Notes under the pieces: model-generated
Seen by the model: the letters and a program-made list of their open reading frames with translations, nothing else
What the model was told of the DNA's origin: nothing
Database searches by the model: none
From: Valencia hispanica
Lineage: Eukaryota; Chordata; Actinopteri; Cyprinodontiformes; Valenciidae
Length of the DNA: 64,000 nucleotides
Assembly (NCBI GenBank): GCA_963556495.2
Contig: OY747705.1
Location: forward strand, 5,113,501-5,177,500
Direction of reading: 5' to 3'
Program-made: the position numbers and the translations under genes
Shown here: in pieces, positions 37,272-49,864 of the stretch
Numbering within the stretch: the first letter of the stretch is position 1
Layout of the letters: every line of letters begins with the position of its first letter

Positions 37272-37854
37272 CGATGGGGCAATGGTCACAATGAAATGTT
37301 TGGGGAATGAAGGACTGAGTGTATGGACAGTCACCAAAACGGAAAGAAGGATGGATTTAGTTTTTGGGTAAACATGTAATGACTGATCCTTAGTATTTTC
37401 TTATATTTATGACAACATGTCTCATTTTTTATTATATGCATTCGGAGTTATAGTTTATCCTTGATATCTGTAAGTGGATATGGGGTTGGAAACAGGCAAG
37501 ACCTTTCAATCTCAGTCCACAAAATGTCACTGGTTTCATTGATTACCTCTGGGAAGTCTTACAAAGGTCATACTGGATGGACATATATGGCCTATATACT
37601 GTATGGCTGATACTGTTACAGTTTAGCAGTTTACTTAAGCTTGCTTCAGATAATAAACTGAACATTGTTTTTAGTTGTGTTATTTGCCTTGATGAGAGTC
37701 TTTCATTCATACATAGATTGGAAAAAAATGAAAGATTCAGTAGTGGTGTGTAGTTCTTGAACTGTACACTTATTTAATAGGTCTGTCTATCATTAGACCC
37801 TACCAGCCTTTGTATGTCATTGGGATGTCCTATTGGAATTATTTTAATGTTATC
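37272..37854. other. Intronic stretch with no recognised feature
   Basis: AT-rich and non-coding. Confidence 0.45.
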
Positions 37855-38182
37855 CAGCCGTCCGTCCATCTTTTATACCTAATTGTACCTTGTAAGGGTC
37901 ACAGGGGTGGTTGGTGCCTATCTCTATTGGGTGAGAGGCGCATACAGCCAGGAGAGGGCACCAGTCCGTCACAGGGTAACACAGAGATTCACAGGACAAA
38001 CAACCATGCAAGCATGAACTCAGACCTAAGGACAATTTAGAAAAAACAGTTAACCTAATATGCATGATTTTAGACTGCGCAGGATGGCAAAGTATTCGGC
38101 TAAAACACTCGCATATTCAGGAAACATGCAAAGTCCATGCAGAAGGTCCTTCATTCAAACCAACGGTGCCACCTTGCAGCCT
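37855..38182 (-). mobile_element. tRNA-derived SINE, degraded copy
   Basis: On the minus strand it reads GCTGCAAGGTGGCACCGTTG, then GCATGGACTTTGCATGTTTC, TTAGGTCTGAGTTCATGC and GTGACGGACTGGTGCCCTCT. This is the same order of blocks as the SINE at 63557-63918. The frames overlapping it (37810-38308) are not genes. Confidence 0.7.
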
Positions 38183-38578
38183 ATTACTTTTGGTGCAAAA
38201 ATACTATCCACCTATCCTACCATTCTGCAATTAGATTTCCTCTATTGCAAACAAAAAATATTTCTGTTTTGTCTTACTTGTGTCAAGATTGAAAGAAGAA
38301 AATCATGAAAACACAGATTTAGATTAACATTTGTGAGAATGCACAAATAAAAAAATGAGTCAATTCTCGATCTTCTTTTCCTGTTGCCGTGTCCTTTCAG
38401 TTGGGTCACAGGGAAGAACTTGTTTCCATGTAACATCTGTTACTCTGTCATCCTTCTGTACCACTGCTATGATGGTTAATTAAGAAGATGCGGAACAGCA
38501 GACAACTCTCTGTGTTGCTGCACCCAACCTCTCCAGCTATTTTTGATCCTGAATACAAATGTCTTTGGAACCCAATTT
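38183..38578. other. Intronic stretch with no recognised feature
   Basis: Non-coding sequence before the GT tract. Confidence 0.4.
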
Positions 38579-38600
38579 GTCTGTGTGTGTGTGTGGGTGT

Positions 38601-38637
<37 letters not shown>
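38579..38637. repeat. (GT)n microsatellite
   Basis: GT tract with GGGTGTGGG interruption near 38594-38602. Confidence 0.96.
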
Positions 38638-38638
<1 letters not shown>

Positions 38639-39342
38639 ACACTTGTTCTCGTTAATGTGGCTGCAGACACAGGTAATTAGCAAGATCTCACTCTGCGAGT
38701 TCTCAGTCAAGAGTCAATTACCCTGGTGGTTTGCGGACGTGGCAACGTCAAGCTTGTGTTACAAGAACATATTTGTTAATGATTGTGAGTGTACGTCTGT
38801 TTGCGTGTGTGTGTGTGTGCATGCGTGTGTTACAGGAAATGGAACAACTATGTTCTGAGGCATTTGGCAAGTTTTGATTACATGAGGGTGAGTGAGATTA
38901 ATGGGAAATTGAATAGAGGAAATTGGTAAATGTAGAAATAAAAACTATTATTTTATGTTATTAATATGGGTGTATGTGTGAAAGCATGTTCACCATTGTT
39001 ATTAATGGAGCCCAGCAATTTGAACCACATGAATTTGACATGATGGTAAAGGCCAGAGGTCAGATGGGCTTGAACAGGAGTGTATTTATTCCCTTTCAGT
39101 GAAGCCAGAGAAGTGTTTACTGGTTTCCTGAAGACATATTTGACCACATTTTTCAGTAGTTGAAGGTATAGAAGTATGAAACGGGGAGGGGGGTCGGGGG
39201 CTAAAACAGCAGTAGTAAATCCAAAGAATAAACCATGTTCACAAACGTATTACTCATAATTTCATATTTATTCATTTGTGCAGAAGTGGAAGGCTCAAGG
39301 AAAATGTAGAATGAACATGCACACTGGTGTTAGTCCAAGTTC
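38638..39342. other. Intronic stretch with no recognised feature
   Basis: A second short GT run at 38801-38820. Otherwise nothing. Confidence 0.4.
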
Positions 39343-39346
39343 TTAA

Positions 39347-40334
39347 AGACCCACTCCGATGAAAATCATGTTTTTCTAGGTGTTAACATGTTCCTCTGGA
39401 ATTTTCCTCATGCTAGAGGACATATCTTGAGAAAATTAAGCTCAAAGTTGTATTTCTGAGTACTTCTGCATTTAAATGGCTGTAAATCAGTAGCAGACGT
39501 TAAAATGCCGGCTAAAATAGACTGGAGTTGTTACATAGTAACTCCACTGGGCGGGGCCACAAGCTCCTACTTCACTTTGCCCCGCCCGCTCAGGTTCTGA
39601 GGAGTAATGAAGACGATGGCGGATCAACAGCTATGTGCTGTAGCGGGTGGCAATACATTGCTGAATAAAACAGCCCCTTTCTTTAAATCTACTGCCTTGT
39701 GATGTTACTGCTTGGTACTACTAGATGTCCGTTACATGTAGCTTCAATACTGGCATCATTTGTGGGTGTGTTTCTATGAAAGAAATCGGAGAAAAAAAGT
39801 TTTGAAACCCGACACCAGCTTTCAGTGCGCCCAGCTGCTGAGCGTGAGCGGGAGAGAAAAGCGATAGAGACGGATAGAGAGACAGATAGCGATTTTTATA
39901 ACCCAAAACAAAATGCCCAGATGACTTTACAGTGCGGATGAGGTGCGTGCACCGATCTTTGCCGATCATGATTCAGAAGGAGACGATTTGCCCTCTGATG
40001 ATGATGATCGCTCGTCAGAGACAATAAATTGACTCTGACGACGTACTGAATATGTGAATGTCACTTATTATTATGAAATAGTGTCACCGGATGTGTATTG
40101 ACCCCTGGACTATAAGATGTAGTCATAGTAATACATGTCTGTTCATTTTTTCACAGAGCCAACGGCTCCGCCCACAACCCAGAGGCGAATTGCTAATGAG
40201 CTACTGCAGCTCTGCTGAAGCAAAGTCGCAGAAAACGGCACATGTTTTGTGATTTTGGCTAAAAACGGCATAATCATAATTTAAAGACAACTGAGAATGT
40301 TAAAAAAAGCTCAAATTATGATCGGAGTGGGGCT
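39347..40334. mobile_element. Non-autonomous piggyBac-like element, AGACCCACTCCGAT termini
   Basis: TTAA flanks both sides (39343-39346 and 40335-40338). The left terminus AGACCCACTCCGAT and the reverse complement of the right terminus AGCCCCACTCCGAT agree at 13 of 14. TTAA duplication is the hallmark of piggyBac integration. The interior (988 bp) keeps a short acidic reading (DHDSEGDDLPSDDDD, near 39965-40010) that resembles the acidic N-terminal region of piggyBac transposases and is soon closed by a stop. No DDD catalytic domain remains. Confidence 0.7.
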
Positions 40335-40338
40335 TTAA

Positions 40339-40510
40339 GTGAACATGATTATTGCACAAGAGTAACACCGTGAGTCTAACAAGCTACATCTAGCTGGATA
40401 ACTATTTGTTCATGTAGCAAACCTGCTGTCAGCTACATACATACATAAACAAGCATCTCTACAAGTGTCTTAGCATGGCGACTGTACTTTCTAAAGGCAT
40501 CACCTTTATA
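40339..40510. other. Spacer between two transposable elements
   Basis: Non-coding DNA between the TTAA element and the hAT-like MITE. Confidence 0.4.
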
Positions 40511-40772
40511 TAGAAGTGGGTAGAGTAGCCAAAAATTGAACCAAAAACTGGAACAGCGCTGTGTCAACATATTTTTACTCAATGACAGTGAGTTGGTTTA
40601 AACATGCTTGTCCTTTCTTCAGTGAATAGAGAAGACAGAGATTTGACTCAAGTAAGGGGAGCAATACTTCATTATAACATTACTCAAAAGTTAAACATGT
40701 GATGTAGTAACTACTCCTAAAAGTACATTTTTCCGCAAAGTTACTCAAGTAACTAGTTTCTACCCAACTCTG
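40511..40772. mobile_element. hAT-like MITE, CAGAGTTGGGTA family (short form), best preserved
   Basis: It starts TAGAAGTGGGTAGAGTAGCC and ends GTTTCTACCCAACTCTG. The flanking 8-mers CCTTTATA (40503-40510) and CCATTATA (40773-40780) differ at a single base, a good hAT target duplication. Confidence 0.75.
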
Positions 40773-43700
40773 CCATTATAACTGTAACTCTCAAACTTTC
40801 TATAACTTTCTTAAAATGGCTACAGTAAACTGGAAGATTGTAATGCATTTATAAACCGGATCTTTTGCAATCCGTGAATCCCAATAATTGAACTATTAAT
40901 CTATAAAGTTATTGTGTTAGTGACAGATGTGACAGACAGTCAGACAGCACTGTCCACCACTGGTTTATGCTCTTCTCATTTCTGACACTTATACAGCAGT
41001 TTCCGCCCTTCAATAAGTGTAACAATGTTTGTTGATTAAGTTCCTCCATGTTGATAGAGAATGATTTATCTCCTTGTCTTGAAAGGACTGCTTTGGTCAC
41101 CTCTTTCTCAGCTAATGCTAACCTCATTAGTCTATGCTAACCTTAATTAGTCAAAGATTAATCTTTCATGAGAATCTAAGTGATGATTCAGGGATTCTTT
41201 CACCTTGAAAACGACAAACCGTCTTCATTGTATGCTTTGTGCAAGGTCAGGGTTTCTGAGAAAATTAAGGCTCCCACTTTAGCATTTAGTTTACAATGTG
41301 TTTTTTAATTATCAATAAAGCTGTTGTAGCCCTGGTATACTTCTTTTCCTGCAGAAAAGTTCCTAATGGGGCCTGATGCTAGAGCTGGTTTTTAACTGGT
41401 TCTGTAAAAGAACCAGTTGGCATTTTCCCCACCATGTCATAATAAAAGTTTTGTTATGGAATTGTTTGATCGTCCCGTAGCTTTAGTCTGTGGTTTTGTG
41501 AAGGATTTTAATACATGAAGACAACTTAAAGCACACAAAAACTATTATTTATCGTAGTATCCCTGTAAATAGAAGCTCTAATTTCACCACCTTAATTTAT
41601 CAACACTGTTTTAACCAACAAGGGGTGCTTGTGAACACTTCACAAATGACACAGTGCTCACAATGTTTTGATTGGCTGCTGTTCCCCATAAAGCCGCCTC
41701 TGGCTCCTGATGAAAGTGCTTCTTTACTCTGGTGCATTAGCCAACTGGTGCTGGTGATGGGTTAGAACCCGTTCTCCACAGCTAGGTTCAGAGTTTGCAT
41801 TGGTGGAACTGGTTTTAGTGTATCAACATATCCATTTCACTGCCCCATTAAAATGACAAGAATTTCTAATCAGCTATAACAAAAATAATAAGAGTGAAAT
41901 ACTAGTGGAGATATCTATTCCTGGCCTTCATTTGTTCCTTCCACTGCTTTTACCACCTGTTGAGGTGCCCTCTCGATCCTTTCCGCTTTGGCAGCTGTCA
42001 GCCTTACTTATGCGCTGCTGTAGGTGTTGCTAATGAGCAACTTCAAACCTCATTGCCCTTACATTGCAGCCAAGGTCTGCTGAAAATTGCTTCTTCCTTC
42101 CATCTCTCCAAGGTGTCACCATCAAAGAATTTGCTTGCTCACTGCTGGATGCAGGTAGACTCCTTAGGCCTTCTCTGAAACATTTCTTTGTGTTATGGTT
42201 TTACTGAGGAGGAAAAGGCATGTAACCGTGTGTGACTCTGCCATACCTTTCATATTTCCACTTTTCCAATGTTTCCCCCACCTCATTTTCTCCAAAGGTG
42301 TCAAAACCAGTTGGATTTTTATCATTACCCAAAATAAATTTGGTTAAGAAAGAGAGGGAAATTTTTTTAGAGCTAAGCTTGAAATGTTTTAGCTTGATTT
42401 TTTTTAATTAGGCAGGGATCCATACTAATGAAAGTGTCTTGTCCTTAATTTCCCCTGTCTGAAACCAATTTCACTTTAAGATTGTCTATTAAAAAGCAAA
42501 GCTGAAGTCAGCTCAGTGGATAAATTTAAATGCAGGATAACCTACCACCATATTTGACTGGACCAATCAAATCTATCTCCTTAATTAGTGACATAATATT
42601 CCCTAAACTTCCTTAGTGACTAGCTGATGGAAAGTTACTGGGTAAGATGTTTTCCTTCGTTTTATTTACATCAAGAAATAATGTTCCTAGATCAGAAGGA
42701 TTTACAATGTCATTCCATCTGCAGTAGCTCTTAAAAGTCTACAAGAAATAAGAATAAGAATTAAGATGAAACTGGTGGTTTTGTCAAGGTAGAGAAAGAA
42801 GGAACACTTACCAGTCACTGGTACCAGTCACCAGTCACTGTTGAGACGAAATCTGAAAGTTGTCTGTGAGAAAGCTGAAGGTACGTTTCATTTTTCAAGA
42901 CCACAGTGAGTCCAAGCACACATCCACATCCACAAAAAAGGGACTGTGAAAGTTTTGGGACGGGACTTGCAGGAGTCGAGAACTGATTTTAATAGAAAAC
43001 CTCAGGAGTCATTGGAGGTCTATGGACAAGAGGTGTATTCACAACATGATATATTTAAAGAACAGTTGTAAGGTAGACTGGATAAAAATCTAGACGTCAG
43101 AAGCTAATTATGAAGAAGACTAAAAGCTGAATATGACCTGGTATTTTAACAGCGGGGTGGAGATCTTTTTAAAGCCACTATATTTGTGGCTCGTAGAGAA
43201 ACCCTGTTGTTTTCTAACTACCAGCATTAAGGAATCCATCTGGATGCCCTGTTTGCTAAGTAAGTGTGTGATAAATTCTCACCATGATGTATACACATAA
43301 TATGTTGTAGCTGTGGGGCATTTGTTTTGGCCGTTTAACTACTCTTCACCTTCTCTCTCCAGAGATAATCCATCCACCATGCAACAGCTAGCTTATCCGT
43401 TGCCACAGGCCACTAAAGCTCAAGACTTTATTACCCTGAGAGGCCATGGGAAGCATTAGCGCCTCTGCCTCATTCTATAGCTTACATTTGGGGCTAGTAG
43501 GACATTTCCATTATTACCGAGGGAGAGCACTGAACCGTGGAGAGACGCTATGGAAACCCTTATGTTTAAATTTAGCCCCCCATTTTATCTCGGCTTTCTC
43601 ATTAGCAGCGCTGGAGACTAATTGTTAATGGTTAAGTCTTTATTGCTGCAGGTCCTTTCACTTATTCTCTTGCTCTTCCTCCCTCTCTCATTCTGTCTCG

Positions 43701-46700
43701 CTGTTTTTCTCTCTGCTCCTTTCCAAATGACACAATGGTCGGGGCGTCTCTTTGTATGACGGTAATTAGCTTTTATGATGTTGCTATGAGCGGATCCTTT
43801 TCACTGCCACTCTGCTCGCCTTGTCACTTTATGACCCTGCCATCTTCTGGGCAATTAGTCTGCAGGGACGTTTACCCTGCTCTGCCCACAGTCACGATCT
43901 CCACCATACCCACTGCCACCAGTGTCCAGCAAAAATCCGTCCAAATCTTCCCACTGTCACTAAACTTTGACTGCAGGAATAAAACCCATCTGATTTGATG
44001 CTATTTTCTTTGTGTGGAGGACTTAAAGTTTCTGTGGAATCTGATTTTCCTGAAGTCTATGCTCTGATGGGATATGTCTATAAACACAAACCCGATTTTA
44101 GTGAAGGAATTGTGTTTGTTCCTGTGTTTGTGTTGAAACTAGAGTTCTTGGAATCATCGTTTTTGGACTGCAAAATCGTCCCCACTGAGCCTTTTTGGAG
44201 CATTTGTGAAGACCGATCTGCCCACACACACCACATGCTCTCACCAAATGTTATACTTCATTTAGATAAATATCACAATGAAAACAACACCGACAAAGAA
44301 CAAATGTGAACATGAAGTTATTTTTTTTAAAGAAGCAAAGATGCTATTTTTACCTCCATTCTCTAGACTGCTACCTGTGGATTTTTCTTTGTGCCGTGTT
44401 CTGTTTAATAGCGCACACCAGTCACTCTCCACACAGTTTTTTTCTGTTGCTGATGAATTCTTTTTTAAATTTTTATTCAGAAATAAATAATTGGACAAGT
44501 GGCAGGATGTTGCTTTGAACTAAATGGTCTTCAGATCATGGTGAATGAAATGCAAAAAACAAAATTCACTTCGGTTTTCATTGATAACTTCCATTCTACC
44601 AGTTATCCATTATTGCTGAAAAGGGCTTTTTGTATTAGGTAGAAGACACAGTAAGTCGAGTGCTTTTCAATAAAGCTTCGTTATAAACCAAGAGAAACTC
44701 TTTGCTAGGTTTTGACTTTTTTCAAACAAACACAAAGCTGTACCTGTTGACCTAAAGAGGTTTCTTGATACCTCAGTAAAAGTCAAATTTTATGGCAACA
44801 TTTCTTAAAGATTTTTTCCTAAATGGCTGCAGGTACCAGTTCCAGAAGAATCTAATGTTACCATGACAACCTGCTATCTTGTATGAACACTGCTTAGCAC
44901 CCTGTAGTAGCAGAGTTAAAGCGTTTCTGCAGGTATGACTTTTGAAGCTTGATGTTAGAAACTCGATCACAACCTCTCCCTACTCCTTATCCTTCAGTGT
45001 TTTTATTCAATTAGTCATTGCTTAAAAGTTGTACAACAACCGGTGGAACAGTGCTTTACATGGGAATTAAGAGAAACAAAAAAACTTGCACAAACAATTG
45101 CTGAGAAATACAACCTTTAGATGAGTCTGTCCCGTGCAAAGATGAACCCTTCTCTGAGTCGCCCCAGCCTTTCATAAGTCAGCCACTTGAGCCATGTTCT
45201 GTGACATGTGGTTTCAAAAATACATATCACTAAACCACTGAATGAAACTCACAGTGCTCTTCCTTGGAGGTCCTTAGTGGAACAGTTTTTAAACCTCCCA
45301 TCACAAAAAAGGACTGCACATGGACTAGATCCTATTTTAAAGTGTTGTCACTCCCACTAGCTACTCTATTGGTTACAGTTTTTCAACGGTTAGCACATAT
45401 AATGACTCAGCTAATCACATGGCTGTAACGTCACATGCTTGTTGGTTTGTCTGTGTTTTTCAGTAAACATACAGACAAGCCAACAATCTACTGATCTATT
45501 GGGATTTTCATGCAAACCATTCTTCAGAGAATGTTAACTAAACTATCTATTTTTACCAGCAGCTTTGTGGAGGGAAATGTCTTGTCAATGCCATAGGAGA
45601 ATAAACGGACTGATTTAAGATGATAGAACACAAGCAGTTACAGTACTCAAATACACACTTGTGACCAACACACATGCAGAATTTAACATCACTGAAAGCA
45701 AAGAACTTCCAACAGTGAAGTAGATGGGCTACAGCAACAGAAGACCAAGTCTGTCAGAAAGGAACAGCAAACTCCGGCTACAGTTTGGACAGGCTCACCA
45801 AGGCTAAGCTATACCAGGCTGATAAAACATTGACTGAACCAATCAGTCTTAATTTCAGCTGTGATATTCAGATTGTAGTATCAAAATTTGCAATAAACAT
45901 TATGGAAGCATAGATCAGTCTTGTCTGATCAGACGTTCAGGCTGCAGCTGGTGGTGTAACGGTATGGGAGATATTTTCACGTTTCGGTCCCCTTAGCAGT
46001 GATAAAATGTTTAAAATCTGAGTATTGTTGCTGAACATTGATATCTGGTTATGACCACATCTTGTGAAGGCTTCATAGGCTCAGAGCTCAACTTGTAGCT
46101 TTAAAATACAAACCTCGGATCATCTCAAACTAGTTTCTTGAAAATGAGTTGACTGTACTGGTTGACATCAACCAGTGTTGATGTCACCTGATGGGGGACA
46201 TACTGAACCCTTTTTCTCAGCAGATGTTCTGACTTCACTGCTCCTTTAAGAATGACAAATTTAAACCCAAGGGAAGGTTCAAACTCGTGGGATCTATTGG
46301 CTCTTTAATCACAGAGCTTTGGTCTTTCCTTCTTAGATAAGATATTGATCTACAGCTTAGGCAATTAGTCTGAGCAAGCCCCGTTTATTCTTTCTTCCCT
46401 CTGCGCTCCTTCAATCTAAAGCTCCTAGAAAGAAGCTGTAGCTGAAAAAAGCCAAACTTCTCTTTGCTCCTCCATGTTGGAAACTTGTAGAGGTACCTTT
46501 CTTCATCGCATCACCTTAATCCTACATAAAAACTGCAGCCTAAATGAGAAAAAAAGTAGAAAAAAAACTGGACGTTTTGAACACTTCTTCACTGTTCTTT
46601 GGCTTTTTCTTTTTCTTTTTTTGAATAATTTGTTTTTTCAGTCATCTACAACCAATTTATGGTACATTAAAAGAAAACCTAATACAAACTAAAATTCTTC

Positions 46701-47135
46701 TAAAAAATAAGGCATCATTGTAAAATTGCTGCTTTTAGTTGTTTTTAGTTGAGTGTTAGTGTTTATGCACACACACACACACACAAATCATGTCAGACCT
46801 CTCAAGGCACTCTCCTGCCATCAGGAACAACTGGGGGTCTTGTGTGTGGACAGGACTAAGCGGTTATCAAACAACCCTGTGATTAGCAGCCACCTGCTTT
46901 GGCACCTGAGCCACAGACACCCCATTTATTTCTTAGGGCCCTTAACAAACACGGCTGACTCACATGCATTTTGGCTTTTTTGATCAAGAAAGAAAAAAAA
47001 AAATCAACTGAAGATACAATAAACCATTTTTTTGCCTGTATATATTCTCAAGCTTTTCATTCCACACTTTTAACACTGAATTACACTTGGCCAGTCCTTT
47101 TGGGGTGAGCTCATACCCCCCAGTTTGGTTTTTCG
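40773..47135. other. Intronic stretch, mostly single-copy looking
   Basis: More than 6 kb without a recognised transposon boundary. Frames of 60-104 codons (for example 43735-43998, 43995-44309, 44262-44518) show no domain. The segment 43400-43650 is locally complex and rich in TAAT-type words and could be a regulatory element; that is only a suspicion. Short CA run at 46769-46786. Confidence 0.45.
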
Positions 47136-47376
47136 TAGGGCTGTCAAACGCTTAAACATTTTAATCTAATTAATCACAGGGTAGCTGTGAATTAATTACG
47201 GTTAATTACCATTACTGAATATGACTGAAAATGTACCATTTGTGGTGTAAATAAAGGACAAAACAGGATGCTGTTGCTCTTTTTTAAGGAAATACAGGAG
47301 AGATCCATGGAACTTTTGTTTAGAACTCCACTATCACATTTTTACACATGGCCCTTTTAACCCTTCTGTTGTGTTA

Positions 47377-47392
47377 GGGTCAAAATTGACCC
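47377..47392. promoter_or_regulatory. piggyBac subterminal near-palindrome 1
   Basis: GGGTCAAAATTGACCC, 16 bp, within 35 bp of the left tip. The same design recurs at 47553-47568, 51507-51522 and 51860-51875. A transposase-binding role is inferred. Confidence 0.55.
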
Positions 47393-47552
47393 GTTTTCAA
47401 GTTTAACTGTGTAAAAAGTACATTTTCCTTTTTTGTCCTGGAATGAGGCTTCATCTAATCCTCAGACACACCTAATTAAATGCAGTAAAATTTCACAATT
47501 GTAGTAAATTCTAAAGGTGTCAAAAAATTAAAAGTTACATCTGTGGTGTTAC

Positions 47553-47568
47553 GGGTCCGAAATGACCC
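47553..47568. promoter_or_regulatory. piggyBac subterminal near-palindrome 2
   Basis: GGGTCCGAAATGACCC, about 190 bp inside the left end, preceded by CTGTGGTGTTAC. Confidence 0.55.
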
Positions 47569-47666
47569 GGCAGAGAAAACTGGCTGTTGTATGCATCACT
47601 TAAAAGCTACGGGTTGCTCTGAGGATCAATTATGGCCCAATGTGCACAGTTATGGCCCACATCACC

Positions 47667-47668
<2 letters not shown>

Positions 47669-47765
<97 letters not shown>

Positions 47766-47773
47766 ACACACAG
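47669..47773. repeat. (CA)n microsatellite 5' of the transposase
   Basis: About 100 bp of CA units inside the piggyBac element, upstream of the transposase start. Frames through it are false. Confidence 0.97.
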
Positions 47774-47963
47774 GCCTCTTTCACATCCACAGGCACAGAC
47801 AGAGACCCACAGAAACACATGCATACAGGTGCACACACACCACCCCCCATGTGAACTCAAACTTTCTCGCAGCATACTGATACATTGTTTATAAACATTG
47901 GCACATATAAAGAGGGTTTGGGTGGGATATTATCAGTTGAATTCTGTAGGAGTATCAGTCAAC

Positions 47964-49656
47964 ATGAGCAAAAGGTATACTGTTCATGAGGCGCTGGATC
48001 ATATCTTTGGTAATGATGGTGATCCTGAGGATAGAGGGCAAAGTGAAGCTGAGGAGGATGTGTCTGAGGATAAGGATGACGTTCAGTATGACCCTGAACA
48101 AGACCAAACATCCGATGAGGAGGACCCAGATGTCACAGATGATCAAAAAGAGGTTTTCAAGTCAAGAAAAGGTGACATTTCATGGTTATCAAGCCCTCTT
48201 CAAACCCAATCCAGGGCACCGACAGAGAACATCCTCAGAATGACTCCAGGGCCTACTAGATACGCTGTGTCACACGCCCAAGACATCAAGTCAGCATTTG
48301 AACTGTTCTTTCCACGACCTATTCAGAATATCCTACTTGAGATGTCCAACATGGAAGGAAGAAGAGTGTTTGGTGATAGCTGGAAAGAGATGGACAAAAC
48401 ACAGCTCGATGGCTACATGGGACTGTTGCTTCTTGCGGGGGTATACAGATCCTGTAATGAAGCTACGGCCAGCTTATGGGATAGTGAGTCAGGACGCCCT
48501 ATTTTTCGTGCCACAATGTCGCTTCAATCCTTTCATGTATTATCAAGAGTGCTACGTTTTGACAACAGGGAGACAAGAGTTGCTCGTCGTGATAATGACA
48601 AGCTTGCTCCCATCAGGGAGGTTTGGGACAAATGGGTGGAAAATTTACCCTTTGTGTACAATCCTGGGCCAGAGGTGACAGTGGATGAACGGCTAGTCCC
48701 TTTCAGAGGAGTGTCCCTTCAGGCAGTACATGCCAAAAAAGCCAGGAAAATACGGTATCAAAGTCTGGGCAGCATGTGATGCAAAAACTGCCTATGCATG
48801 GAATATGCAAATATATACCGGAAAACCTGCCAGCGAAGTGCCAGAGAAGAACCAAGGCAAGCGGGTCATCCTGGACATGACCAAGGGTCTTCGGGGCCAC
48901 AACATAACCTGTGATAATTTTTTCACTTCCCATGACCTCGCTTCTAAAGAGGAAGCTGACGATGGTGGGAACAGTCAGGAAGAACAAACCTGAGCTTCCC
49001 CTAGCTCTTCTAGGAACAAAAGACAGGGCTCCTCTCTCATCAAAGTTCGCATTCACAGAAAGGACCACAATTGTCTCCCACGGTCCCCAAAAAAACAAAA
49101 ATCTACTAGTGATGTCCACTCTCCACAGGGATGCTGGTGTGAGCAGTAGGGAGGACAAGAAGCCAGACATAATTCTGGACTACAATAAGAACAAAGGCGG
49201 CGTTGACAACCTGGACAAGGTCACAGGCACGTATACATGCAAGCGGGGGACAAAAAGGTGGCCAATGGTTGTGTTTTACAACATACTGGATGTGTCTGCA
49301 TACAACGCATTTGAGGTGTGGACTGAAATAGATCCAGGATGGAATGGAGAAAAAACCTTCAAGAGGAGGCTTTTTCTGGAGGAGTTGGGCAAGTCTCTGG
49401 TGTCTCCCTTCATTCAAAGACGAGAGCGGCTGCCCCGAACCGAAGCGTCTGTTTGTTTGGTGAGAGAGCTTCAGCCAACACCCACACCATCATCCTCTGA
49501 TAAGAACCAGGGAGAAGATTCCAGGAGGAAGAGAAAGAGGTGCCAGTCCTGCCCCGCCAACAAGGACAGGAAATCCAACACCACTTGCCACACATGCAAG
49601 AAAATCATTTGCAAGGAGCACACGGTAACCATCAAATACTGTGATTCATGTATTTG

Positions 49657-49657
<1 letters not shown>
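47964..49657 (+). pseudogene. piggyBac transposase, two frameshifts
   Basis: A cut-and-paste transposase of the DDE_Tnp_1_7 family. The start at 47964 (MSKRYTVHEALDHIF) precedes a strongly acidic N-terminal region. The central domain follows (SAFELFFPRPIQNILLEMSN, LDGYMGLLLLAGVYRS). All three catalytic aspartates are readable: TVDERLVPFRG, GHNITCDNFFTS and NKGGVDNLDK. The C-terminus has a cysteine-rich zinc-binding region (CQSCPANKD, CHTCKKIICKEH, CDSC). The frame is lost twice, near 48712 just after the first aspartate block and near 48944 after the second. Each is equivalent to a two-base loss, so the reading moves through all three frames. It cannot make one full protein as it stands. Sequencing error is a possible alternative. 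Confidence 0.9.

Positions 49658-49658
<1 letters not shown>

Positions 49659-49710
<52 letters not shown>
49659..49710. repeat. (CA)n microsatellite 3' of the transposase
   Basis: It begins immediately after the transposase stop at 49657. It lets a chance frame run on into the downstream LINE. Confidence 0.95.
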
Positions 49711-49864
49711 CAGTTCAAATTATGTTTTTTTTCATTGTTTCCATTGTTTAGATTATGGTTAATTCAGTACAACATACCTGCGCTAATACCATATTATTTT
49801 CAATGTTCAGTTTATGGACAATGCAGGTGCATGCGCGCGAACACAACCACACACACAGTGTTGT

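Noticed and set aside
37810..38308. Overlapping 71-82 codon frames on both strands
   Set aside because: They overlie a degraded SINE on the minus strand.
48703..49170. 155-codon minus-strand frame
   Set aside because: It is the antisense shadow of the piggyBac transposase, which has clear family motifs on the plus strand.
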